39,071 nt of DNA, from assembly GCA_036337765.1 (NCBI GenBank), contig JAYZDP010000207.1:1-39071 (forward strand), given 5' to 3'. The translations under genes and the position numbers were made by a program. Positions 16,784 through 24,277 of the stretch are shown in pieces. The notes under the pieces were generated by a model. It saw only the letters and a list, made by a program, of their open reading frames with translations. It did not search any database and was not told where the DNA came from. Each line of letters starts with the position of its first letter. Position 1 is the stretch's first letter. This DNA is from JAYZDP01 sp036337765. GTDB lineage: Bacteria > Acidobacteriota > Thermoanaerobaculia > Multivoradales > Multivoraceae.

Positions 16784-17647
16784 TTAGAAGGTCACCACTA
16801 GGGAGGTCGTCAGAACCAGGTCGGTCCTTTTCTTGCGCACGTTGACGCGGCCGACCAGGGTGCCGTCGATCTCGACCAGGTCGATGGTCTCGAGCGCCGG
16901 ATCGTTGTTGTAGAGCCACTGCAGGCTGAGCTTGATCGCCAGCCGCTTCGACATCGAGACGGCGACCGCCTGAGTCATGTCGGAGGTGTAATCCGAGAAG
17001 TCGGAGAAGTTGGTGTTGATCCTCCAGTCGTGGGTGACGGTGGTCACCGCCCCGAGCTGGCGTTTGTAGAACGACTGCAGTCGCGCGCCGCCGAACGTGT
17101 CGTCCTTGGCGGGATCGGGAGTGGTCTCTTCACGATCGGTGTACGAGAGGCCATAGGTCGTGAAGAACTCCTTCCGGTCGTCCTTGTGCCACAGGTGGCC
17201 AGTCCCGGCAAAGAGTACGTAGCGGTTGAGGATGCCAGCGTCCCGGTTGCGGTCCCATGTGATGCCTGTGTTCCCAAAGACACGACCGTCGCCGACGCGG
17301 CGGTCGTAGCTGTTCTCGATCAGGTACTTCTCGACGTCGGGGCGGCTCGAGGGCTCGACGACCGCGAAGCCGCCGGGGTCGGTGGGGTCGACGACGGCGA
17401 AACGCTGATCACGGGTGCTCGCCCGAACGCCCTCGAGACGCAGGCGGTACCGGCTGCGCTGCCAGGTGCGGCCGAGGGCGTGCTTGAAGCCGAAGGTCTC
17501 GGTCGAGGAGTTACCCTCCGTGGCGACCAGGCTCAGCTCGGTCGCGCTGGTCATCCCGAGCTCCTCGAACTCGCCGAACTGGGCGACGACGGGAGCCGCC
17601 GCGAGAAGGCTCAGCCACGCTACGTATAGGGTTCGCCGCATCCGCAT
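16784..17647 (-). CDS. DUF481 family outer-membrane beta-barrel protein
   Basis: This 287-residue protein has a signal peptide ending at AAPVVAQF and then the DUF481 pattern of the YdiY-like family: TELSLVATEGNSSTETFGF near the start, alternating aromatic beta-strands, and a final strand ending VVTF, a normal barrel end. Family members are outer-membrane proteins of uncertain role, some salt-induced. It begins 8 bases after the stop of the ECF sigma factor gene on the same strand, so the two are probably one operon. Converges with the SDR gene. Confidence 0.77.
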   Translation of the reverse strand: MRMRRTLYVAWLSLLAAAPVVAQFGEFEELGMTSATELSLVATEGNSSTETFGFKHALGRTWQRSRYRLRLEGVRASTRDQRFAVVDPTDPGGFAVVEPSSRPDVEKYLIENSYDRRVGDGRVFGNTGITWDRNRDAGILNRYVLFAGTGHLWHKDDRKEFFTTYGLSYTDREETTPDPAKDDTFGGARLQSFYKRQLGAVTTVTHDWRINTNFSDFSDYTSDMTQAVAVSMSKRLAIKLSLQWLYNNDPALETIDLVEIDGTLVGRVNVRKKRTDLVLTTSLVVTF

Positions 17648-17655
17648 GACCTGGA

Positions 17656-18372
17656 CTACTCGATTGCCGAAAGCAGGAATCGCAGCTCTCGGTCGATCTG
17701 GGTGGGGTCGACGACCGGGCGCGCGACTTCGTCGCGAAGTAGCCCTCCGAAACGCTTGCGCATGCGGTGTACCGCGACCTTGACGGCGGACTCGCTCATG
17801 TCGAGCTCCTCACCCACTTCGCGATAGCTGATGTCGTCGCCGTCGGAAGACAGGAAGATCGACAGCCGTCTCGCCCGCTCTGGGTTCGCGCCCTCTTCGA
17901 ACTCGGCGTGCGGCTTGCGATGGGTGTGATCGAGGACTTCGAGCGCCCAGCGCTTGGCGAAGATCCGGTCGGGGTTCCCCTCCGGCTCGGCTTCCAGCTT
18001 GTAGCGGCTCTCTGCATCCTCCATATCGAGCGACAGTGCCTCCTGGCCGCCGCCGCGCTTCTTGGCGGTCGCGCGGTCGTACTCGTCGGAGAGGTAGAAC
18101 TTTAGTGCGGTCAGCAGGAACGAGCGAAACCGGCCGCGGTCCCGATCCGCGGCCTTCAGAGTTCCCTTCTCGAGAATGTGGGGAAAGAAGCCCTGGGCGA
18201 GATCCTGCGCATGGTCGGCGTTGGCACCGCGGCGCCTGACGAAGGCGTAGACCGGGTACCAGTAGTTCTCACAGAGGATCGCGAGCTCGTCGTGGAATCG
18301 AGGATTCTGGCTGTCGCCGGCGGCGACCACCATGCTCCACAGAGTGGTCTTGAATCGAGCTCGCTCGCTCAT
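17656..18372 (-). CDS. ECF-type RNA polymerase sigma factor
   Basis: A 238-residue sigma-70 group 4 protein. Region 2 is seen in DELAILCENYWYPVYAFVRR and in NADHAQDLAQGFFPHIL, and region 4 in ISYREVGEELDMSESAVKVA, followed by VHRMRKRF. The long insert between regions 2 and 4 (with KKRGGGQEALSLD) and the C-terminal extension are typical of the large ECF groups of Planctomycetota and Acidobacteriota that often act with Ser/Thr kinases or have no anti-sigma factor. No anti-sigma gene is seen beside it. The start ATG at 18372 gives the standard MSERARFKTTLWSMV beginning. It may control the DUF481 gene immediately downstream. Confidence 0.85.
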   Translation of the reverse strand: MSERARFKTTLWSMVVAAGDSQNPRFHDELAILCENYWYPVYAFVRRRGANADHAQDLAQGFFPHILEKGTLKAADRDRGRFRSFLLTALKFYLSDEYDRATAKKRGGGQEALSLDMEDAESRYKLEAEPEGNPDRIFAKRWALEVLDHTHRKPHAEFEEGANPERARRLSIFLSSDGDDISYREVGEELDMSESAVKVAVHRMRKRFGGLLRDEVARPVVDPTQIDRELRFLLSAIE

Positions 18373-18420
18373 CGGCGGCCAAGCATAGCCCGGAGCTCGA
18401 GGCGCAGATACGCTTTGAAG

Positions 18421-18922
18421 ATGTCGAGACGCATCGTTTTGCTGCGACACGGCAAGTCCGACTGGGGCGCCAGCTATGGGTCGGACCACGATCGGCCGCT
18501 GGCGAAGCGCGGACGCAAGGCGGTGCCACACGTGGGTCGGTTTCTCTCTGCGACCGGCTGGACGCCGGACCGCGTCGTGACCTCGACCGCGATTCGCGCC
18601 CGCGACACCGCGCGGTTGGTCACAGCGTGCGGCTCTTGGCAGTGCGAGCTGGTTGAGGAGCCGGCCCTGTATGGAGCGTCGCTCGACACACTGGTCGAGC
18701 TCATCCGCGGCCAGCGCTCGGCGGTCGAGACGCTGCTCCTGGTCGGCTCACGAACCTACATGGTCCTGGGCGGTCAGCGAACTGACTGGAGGTGGAGGAG
18801 TCCGCATGCCCACCGCCGCCGCTGCCGGTATCGGGTTTGCCTGCGATCTGTGGCCCGACGTCACCCCGGGCCAGGGGGAGCTCCGCTTTCTCGTCACGCC
18901 ACGCTCGCTGGCCGAGCCCTAG
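18421..18922 (+). pseudogene. sixA: SixA-like phosphohistidine phosphatase, frameshifted at 18747-18748
   Basis: This is a histidine phosphatase of the SixA branch, which removes phosphate from phosphohistidine. The ATG at 18421 opens MSRRIVLLRHGKSDWGASY, with the catalytic His10 in the RHG motif. After residue 109 (LLLVG) the frame shifts: the conserved continuation HEPTWSWAVSELTGGGG, with the second catalytic His, appears in the +1 frame from 18749 and ends at 18922. Removing one base at 18747-18748 gives a normal 166-residue SixA. As it stands, the frame runs on to 18936 with a nonsense tail lacking the second His. It could be a real mutation or a sequence error. It is convergent with ppx. 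Confidence 0.83.
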
Positions 18923-18942
18923 TGTCACCGGGCTGAGGCGAG

Positions 18943-20448
18943 TCAGGTTATCTGCAGCGCGAGGCCGGTGGGCTCGAGAAGGTGCGCCTCCTGCTCGAGA
19001 TCGGCCGCAGTCAGCGGATGGGCCGCCAGGTAGTCGGGCGGAAAGCGCAGTGAGAGCTGGTTGTTGTCGCAGCGGAGCCGGATCTCGGGTAATGGGGCGT
19101 CGGAGCGGCTGCGGTGCAGCACGATAGCGAGGCGCAGCAGTACCGCCATCCGGAGCCCGCCCTTGGGCTTGCCGGCGAACGCTTCCAGTGGGAACTTTCG
19201 GCGGTGCGCCAGAACCAGATCGGAGACCAGTTGTTGCTCGGCGAGCGAGAACCCAGGGAGATCGGCGTGCTCGACGATGTAGGCGCCGTGATGCTGGTAG
19301 TGGGAGTGGGCGATGTCGAGCCCGATCTCGTGCAGCAGAGAGGCCCAGCGGACGTGATGCGCCGCATCGCCACCGTCGAGCTTCCAGCTCCCGGCGGCCT
19401 GGTTCAGCAGTTCCAGCGCGGTGTGCTCGACCCGCGTGGCATGCGCCTCATCGACGTGGTAACGGTCCATCAGCGCGAGCACGGTTCGCCCGCGCGTGTC
19501 CTCATGGTGGATGCGGCCCAGCAGGTCGTAGAGCACTCCCTCGCGCAGGGCGCCGTCGGCGACGTCCATCCGTTCGATGCCGAGCGCTTCGAAGATGGCG
19601 AGGACGATCGCAACTCCGCCCACGAAGACCGGTTGACGTTGCTCGCTCAGTCCGGGGAAACGGATCTCGTCCAGACGACCCGCCTCCACAATCGCCTCGC
19701 GAAGCTCGTGCAACGACGCCAGAGTGATCCCGCTCGGGCTCCACCCGGCCTCTCGGACCACGTCACGTACGGCTCGGATCGTGCCTGAAGAGCCCACCGC
19801 CTCCTTCCAACCCAGGTTGCGGAAGCGCGCTGCGACTGGCTCCATCTCCTGCAGGGCACCCATGTATGCCCGTAGCCAGGCGCTCCACGACACCCGTCCG
19901 TTGGAGAAGTGGCTCAGCGTCGACGCCACGCAGCCCATGTGGAGGCTCTCCATCGCCAGCGGGGTAGAGCGCTCGCCGACGATGAGCTCGGTCGAGCCGC
20001 CGCCGATGTCGACCACCAGCCGGCGCCGATCGTCGACGCCGAGGCTGCGGGCCACACCGAGGTAGACCAGCCGTGCCTCCTCGATTCCGGAGATGATCTC
20101 GATCGGGTGGCCGAGAGCCTCGGAAGCCTGATCGAGAAAGCCGTCCTTCCGAGCGCGACGTAGGGTGTTCGTACCCACTGCGCGAACGCTCTCGGTCGGC
20201 AGCGCGGCCACCTGCTGGCCGAACCGTCGCAGGCAATCGATGGCGCGCTCCGCCGCCTCGGGTCCAATCCGGCCTGCCTCGTCCAGACCCGCCGCGAGGC
20301 GCACCATCTCGCGGTTACGGTCGAGCATCGTCAGCTCTCCGGCGGTGTTACGCGCCACCACCATGTGGAAGCTGTTCGAGCCGAGATCGACCGCCGCGAC
20401 AGTACCCTCGGGCCCGGTGTCGCCGCGTTGAGCGGTCGTGGTTTGCAT
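18943..20448 (-). CDS. ppx: Ppx/GppA-type exopolyphosphatase/pppGpp phosphatase
   Basis: This 501-residue enzyme cleaves terminal phosphates from polyphosphate or pppGpp. It has the actin-fold motifs VDLGSNSFHMVVA near the N-terminus, RAVGTNTLRRARK, and DIGGGSTELIVG as the second phosphate-binding loop. The C-terminal HD-like domain has HHVRWASLLHEIGLDIAHSH. A GAGAGG ribosome site lies upstream of the ATG. The gene starts 9 bases after the phoR stop, completing a porin-phoB-phoR-ppx order on one strand. In other bacteria ppx is commonly linked to phosphate regulon genes, so control by PhoB is likely. Confidence 0.9.
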   Translation of the reverse strand: MQTTTAQRGDTGPEGTVAAVDLGSNSFHMVVARNTAGELTMLDRNREMVRLAAGLDEAGRIGPEAAERAIDCLRRFGQQVAALPTESVRAVGTNTLRRARKDGFLDQASEALGHPIEIISGIEEARLVYLGVARSLGVDDRRRLVVDIGGGSTELIVGERSTPLAMESLHMGCVASTLSHFSNGRVSWSAWLRAYMGALQEMEPVAARFRNLGWKEAVGSSGTIRAVRDVVREAGWSPSGITLASLHELREAIVEAGRLDEIRFPGLSEQRQPVFVGGVAIVLAIFEALGIERMDVADGALREGVLYDLLGRIHHEDTRGRTVLALMDRYHVDEAHATRVEHTALELLNQAAGSWKLDGGDAAHHVRWASLLHEIGLDIAHSHYQHHGAYIVEHADLPGFSLAEQQLVSDLVLAHRRKFPLEAFAGKPKGGLRMAVLLRLAIVLHRSRSDAPLPEIRLRCDNNQLSLRFPPDYLAAHPLTAADLEQEAHLLEPTGLALQIT

Positions 20449-20457
20449 CGTCGCCTC

Positions 20458-21879
20458 TCAGCCCTCGACAGCAGCAGGTTCTTGGCCCGAGCCCTGGCCC
20501 TTGGCCCCGGGTAGGTGCACCCGGAAGACGGACCCGCGCTCGAGGTAGCTGCGGACTTCGACGGTGCCGCCGTGAAACTGGGTGACGTGCTTGACGATGG
20601 CGAGCCCCAGTCCGCTGCCCCCCTCGCGGCGGCCGCGCCCCTTGTCGACCCTGTAGAAGCGCTCGAAGACTCGTGGCAGCTCGTCTTCCGCAATTCCGTA
20701 GCCGTCGTCCTCGACCTCCAGGGTGATGCCGTCCTCGGATTCCTCCATCCGCAGCCGAACCGTGCCGCCGGGACGGTTGTATTGCACTCCGGTCACCAAC
20801 AGGTTCATCACCAGGCGCTCCAGCGCTGCCGGATCCCCCTCGAACGGCGTCACGTCTCCGAGCTCGACCTCGATCGAGACCTGTTGGCGTTCTGCAACGG
20901 ACTCGACCAGCTCCCGCGCTCGTTCGCAGATTTCCACGAGATCGACGACTTCGGTTTCGCGCGAGGCCTCCGGGCGCTCCAGACGAGACAGGGTGAGGAG
21001 GTCTTTGAGCAGGTCTTCGAGCCGGTAGATCTGCTTGACGATGATCGACACGAAGTGCTCGATCGCGTCGGGGTCGTCTTGCGCCCCTTCGAGGGTCTCG
21101 GCGGCCCCGCGGATGACTGCAAGTGGCGTCTTGATCTCGTGCGACAAGTTGGCGACGAAATCGCGACGCATCTTCTCGACGCGATTCGCCTCCGTGACGT
21201 CTCGCACCATGAGCAGGATCCCACCGAGGGCTTCGATGCGGCGTGCACTCACTGCCAGGTCTCGCTCCTTGTAGTGGTGGTTGATCTCGACGACGTCTGC
21301 CGCCCCGCGAACTTCGTCGACGTCCTGCGCCTCATCGAGCGAAGCCTGGATCTCAGGGGCCTCGAGGAACTCGGCGATCCTCTTGGTATCGACGAAGCGC
21401 ATGCCGAACAGCGCCTGCAGGGTCGAGTTGGCGTACAGCAGCTCGCGGTCGGGCCCGATTACCAGAACGCCCAACGGCACGCCGGCCAGAATCTCCTGTA
21501 GCCGGTGGCGTTCGAATTCCTTTTCGGCGATCTGCTCTTGGACACGATCCGCGAGACGGTTGAGGCTGCGCGACAGGACGGCGAGCTCCTCGACCGGCGG
21601 ATCCGGGACGCGGTAGGACGAGTCGCCCGCGATCATCAGGTTCTCCGCCTCCTCGAGCAAGCTGGCGAAGGGGCGCAGGAAGCTGGCGCGGAACCAGAGC
21701 AGAACACCGACGACGACCCCGCCCGCGGCAACGGCGGCCAACCCGAGCGTGGCGAGCAGCCGCCGATCGAGGGTGAGGTACGGCAGTAGGGCAGCCAGGA
21801 GAACGATCGCGACCAGCAGTGCCGCCAGGCCGGGCGCCCAGAGCAAGAATCGAAGGCGAGGTCCTACGCGATGGGCCAT
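20458..21879 (-). CDS. phoR: PhoR-type sensor histidine kinase
   Basis: This 473-residue membrane kinase has two N-terminal transmembrane segments (about residues 14-33 and 43-62) with a very short loop between them, then a HAMP-like region, a PAS domain (around LAGVPLGVLVIGPDRELLYA, 131-150), the HisKA site NLSHEIKTPLAVIRG with phospho-acceptor His247, and an HATPase domain with GSGLGLAIVKHV. The absence of a large sensor loop and the presence of PAS are as in PhoR, which senses phosphate through PstB/PhoU. No pstSCAB or phoU gene is in this window. It follows phoB by 16 bases. Confidence 0.88.
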   Translation of the reverse strand: MAHRVGPRLRFLLWAPGLAALLVAIVLLAALLPYLTLDRRLLATLGLAAVAAGGVVVGVLLWFRASFLRPFASLLEEAENLMIAGDSSYRVPDPPVEELAVLSRSLNRLADRVQEQIAEKEFERHRLQEILAGVPLGVLVIGPDRELLYANSTLQALFGMRFVDTKRIAEFLEAPEIQASLDEAQDVDEVRGAADVVEINHHYKERDLAVSARRIEALGGILLMVRDVTEANRVEKMRRDFVANLSHEIKTPLAVIRGAAETLEGAQDDPDAIEHFVSIIVKQIYRLEDLLKDLLTLSRLERPEASRETEVVDLVEICERARELVESVAERQQVSIEVELGDVTPFEGDPAALERLVMNLLVTGVQYNRPGGTVRLRMEESEDGITLEVEDDGYGIAEDELPRVFERFYRVDKGRGRREGGSGLGLAIVKHVTQFHGGTVEVRSYLERGSVFRVHLPGAKGQGSGQEPAAVEG

Positions 21880-21895
21880 GCTGCGTTCCCCCCGA

Positions 21896-22582
21896 CTAGC
21901 GACTCAGACGATACCCGACTCCGGTCACGGTCTCGATGCGCTCGCCGTCGGCGCCGAGCTTCTTACGCAAGCGGCGTACGTGGGTGTCGACGGTTCGACT
22001 GTCGACGTTTTCGGCGTAGCCCCAGATGTCCGAGAGCAGGCGTGAGCGGGTCTGGGTACGGCCCTTGCGCTCGAGCAGGAAGCGCAGCAGGCGAAACTCG
22101 GTCGGCGTTAGGAGGATCTCGGAATCGCGGCTGAAGACCTGGTGTGCCTCGGGGTCCATGCGCAGATTCCCGGATTCGAGCCATCGGGCTGCCTCGCCCT
22201 CGGAGCCGTGCGCCCGGCGTAGAACCGCCTGAATGCGTAAGACGACCTCGCGCGGGCTGAAGGGCTTGGCGATGTAGTCGTCGGCGCCGAGCTCGAGCCC
22301 GACGATCCGATCGAGCTGCTCGCTGCGCGCGGTCAGCATGAGGATCGGAATGCGGGCGGTATCTGGTTCCCGCTTGAGCCGCCGAGCGAGCTCGAGGCCG
22401 TCCACGCCCGGCAGCATCAGGTCGAGGAGGATGAGGTCGGGCGGCCGCTCCCGCAGCCCGTCCCACGCGGTGTCTCCTCGGGTATAGATGTCGGTCGCGA
22501 AACCCGCTCGCTCGAGGTTGTACTGCAGTACCTCGACGAGGGCCGATTCGTCTTCGACCACCGCGATCCGCGGCGCGCTCAT
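21896..22582 (-). CDS. phoB: PhoB-type OmpR-family response regulator
   Basis: This 228-residue regulator has a receiver domain with Asp54 (ILLDLMLPG), an acidic patch at VVEDE, and the conserved KPFSPRE. The winged-helix DNA-binding domain follows (LLTPTEFRLLRFLL, then SRTVDTHVRRLRKKLG). It is paired with phoR immediately downstream. Together they should activate phosphate-starvation genes when phosphate is scarce. Copy B of the structured repeat lies about 25 bases upstream of its ATG, between it and the porin gene. I see no clear ribosome site at 22582, though nearby starts would change only a few residues. Confidence 0.88.
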   Translation of the reverse strand: MSAPRIAVVEDESALVEVLQYNLERAGFATDIYTRGDTAWDGLRERPPDLILLDLMLPGVDGLELARRLKREPDTARIPILMLTARSEQLDRIVGLELGADDYIAKPFSPREVVLRIQAVLRRAHGSEGEAARWLESGNLRMDPEAHQVFSRDSEILLTPTEFRLLRFLLERKGRTQTRSRLLSDIWGYAENVDSRTVDTHVRRLRKKLGADGERIETVTGVGYRLSR

Positions 22583-22606
22583 GTAGATCGGCAGGCTAGC
22601 ATTCCT

Positions 22607-22694
22607 TCCCTCCGGGCCTGCGCGGCCAGCGCCCCCCGGAGGGATAGCAGGCTAGTGCGGCCCGTGCTACTTGCACGGGTTGCCCTAGCACTAG
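22607..22694. repeat. Dispersed structured repeat, copy B, two consecutive hairpins
   Basis: The same block as copy A recurs at 22621-22649, 28 of 29 bases identical. Here it is preceded by a left arm that forms a 10-bp stem (22607-22616 with 22635-22644). A second hairpin follows: arms 22657-22667 and 22673-22683 with a 5-base loop and two G-U pairs. An outer CTAGTGC/GCACTAG pair (22652-22658 with 22688-22694) reaches over the porin stop codon at 22691-22693. Compared with copy A the hairpin has a G-C to C-G swap at the same pair. A 9-base direct repeat GCAGGCTAG lies at 22591-22599 and 22647-22655. Confidence 0.75.
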
Positions 22695-23896
22695 AAGTCG
22701 ATCTGGGCTCGGACGACCATGAAGTCGGCTTCACCGACTCTGTCGAGGTCCGGATGCACCCAGTTCAGCATCAGACGAGTGACGGGATTGGGGTGCCAGT
22801 TGACTGCCGCGGTGATGCCGTCCAGCTCCCCGCCGATGATCTCCGAGTCGCTCAGGTCCGTGTGGGAGTAGCGCAGAGCGATTTCCCATGCGCCGGCACC
22901 GCCACCACCCTCGAAGTTGCTGGCGGGTCGGGTGCGGTGGAAAGCGGCGCTCGACGTCCTGTAGCCGCGGCTCTCACCCGTGAGGAAGTAGCCCGCCTGG
23001 GCGTAGTAGCCGCCAAAGCCGAGATCTCCCCGCATCGGCCGCTCGACGGTTGTGTTCAGGTGCTCTGCTGCAAACCAGAACGGGCCGTTGACGCCAGCGA
23101 TCTCCAGGCCCACAACGTCTTGGCCATCGACGGCGAACCCGCCGGTATTGGCGAGGCGCGACCCGATGTGGACCTCGGGCCGCGCCCGGATCTCACTGTT
23201 GAGGCCCGCGCTGTCTTTCGAGGTCGCGCCGAGCCCGATGTGTAAGAACCTCTCGCCCTCGTCCTCGTAGTAGGGGCGCCAGACTACGCGGCCGGTGACG
23301 TTGCGTCTCCCCTCGCCCGATGAAGATGCGAACTCGTCGGACTCGCGAAAGACGCCGGCCCCCCAGGTGAAGCGGTCGTTGCTGTCGTGGAACATGACGC
23401 CCATGTTGCGGCCCGGCGCGAACACCACCGGCAGGGAGCGCTCGATGAAGGCGATGTACTTGGACGAGGTGAGCGTCTCGAGGCTGAACGGCTCCTTGTA
23501 ATGACCGAGGCGGATGTTGCCGGCCGGCGTATCGAGAAAGCCGAGGTAGATGTCGTTCGCCTGGGCGTCGCCACTGGCGAAGTCGTACTGGATCTTGAAC
23601 TCCACCTTCTCGTAGAGGGTTCCCTCCATGAACAGTCTGGCGCGCCGCAGCTCGCTGAAGTCCTCGAACTTCCCGAAGCGCTGCTCGAGGGCGTCGGACT
23701 GCGAAACGGCGAAAGCATAGTCGGCCTGCACGCGGCCGCCGATCTGGAGCCTGAATCGGTCGTCGGCCGACTCGATGCGCGTCCCCTCTTTCCAGGTCAC
23801 TTCCCATGCATCGTCAGCCACGATCGGCGTCGAGAGATGGACGGATATCGCTGCCATGGCAAAGGCGACGCCCATGTGAATTCGCATTTCCTTCAT
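22691..23896 (-). CDS. Phosphate-selective porin O/P family outer-membrane protein
   Basis: This 401-residue protein carries a signal peptide (about residues 1-27, ending near STPIVADD) and the porin O/P pattern: FRLQIGGRVQADYAF, ELRRARLFMEGTLYEKVEFK, YLGFLDTPAGNIRLGHYKEP, then barrel strands to the final VVRAQIDF, ending in Phe as barrels do. These trimeric porins admit phosphate or polyphosphate in proteobacteria. The position directly before phoB-phoR-ppx fits a phosphate uptake role. Two ATG codons (23896 and 23887) each have AAGGA just before them, so the start is uncertain by three residues. Copy B of the structured repeat begins at its stop codon and could shape its mRNA 3' end. Confidence 0.88.
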   Translation of the reverse strand: MKEMRIHMGVAFAMAAISVHLSTPIVADDAWEVTWKEGTRIESADDRFRLQIGGRVQADYAFAVSQSDALEQRFGKFEDFSELRRARLFMEGTLYEKVEFKIQYDFASGDAQANDIYLGFLDTPAGNIRLGHYKEPFSLETLTSSKYIAFIERSLPVVFAPGRNMGVMFHDSNDRFTWGAGVFRESDEFASSSGEGRRNVTGRVVWRPYYEDEGERFLHIGLGATSKDSAGLNSEIRARPEVHIGSRLANTGGFAVDGQDVVGLEIAGVNGPFWFAAEHLNTTVERPMRGDLGFGGYYAQAGYFLTGESRGYRTSSAAFHRTRPASNFEGGGGAGAWEIALRYSHTDLSDSEIIGGELDGITAAVNWHPNPVTRLMLNWVHPDLDRVGEADFMVVRAQIDF

Positions 23897-23920
23897 TTCC
23901 TTCAGCTACAGACAGATTAG

Positions 23921-24277
23921 CTTGCGCGGCCGACACAAGAGTGCCCCGGTGTTCCGATCACCATTCCGATTACGATCGACGCCGACGTCGACGCTCACAT
24001 TCCTCTGCTGGGTCTGCAGGGAGACGTGGAGTTCGCCGCCAAGTGGCACTTCGGAGGCAGCATCAAGATCATGGATGCCTCCTACGACGACATCAAGGGG
24101 TCGTACGTCGAGTTCCAGGCCAGCATCGAGCACCACACCTTCCAGCATCTTGGTTTCGGCATCGGCTTCTTCGCCGACGAAGTGGACGCGCGTGAGGAGA
24201 CCCCTAGAGCACTCGTGCTGGGCGACTGGAACCAGACCCGCGACGGTGTGCTGCTCTTTCTCAGGGCCCGGTTTTAG
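23921..24277 (+). pseudogene. C-terminal remnant of an outer-membrane beta-barrel protein
   Basis: A frame open from just after a TAG at 23918-23920 reads PITIPITIDADVDAHIPLLG and then a repeated beta-strand pattern (DDIKGSYVEFQASIEHHTF, HLGFGIGFFADEVD), ending VLLFLRARF. The terminal Phe and alternating strands resemble the last third of an outer-membrane barrel. No signal peptide or start codon precedes it; the first GTG inside is at 24026 and would give 83 residues. I take it as a 5'-truncated gene, its front lost against the divergent porin. A short functional protein is possible but less likely. Its end overlaps that of the convergent hydrolase gene by 4 bases. Confidence 0.55.

Noticed and set aside
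23897..23960. Pho box upstream of the porin
   Set aside because: A CTGTCTGTAGCTG stretch is only loosely like the CTGTCAT repeats. One weak half-site is not enough to call a PhoB operator.
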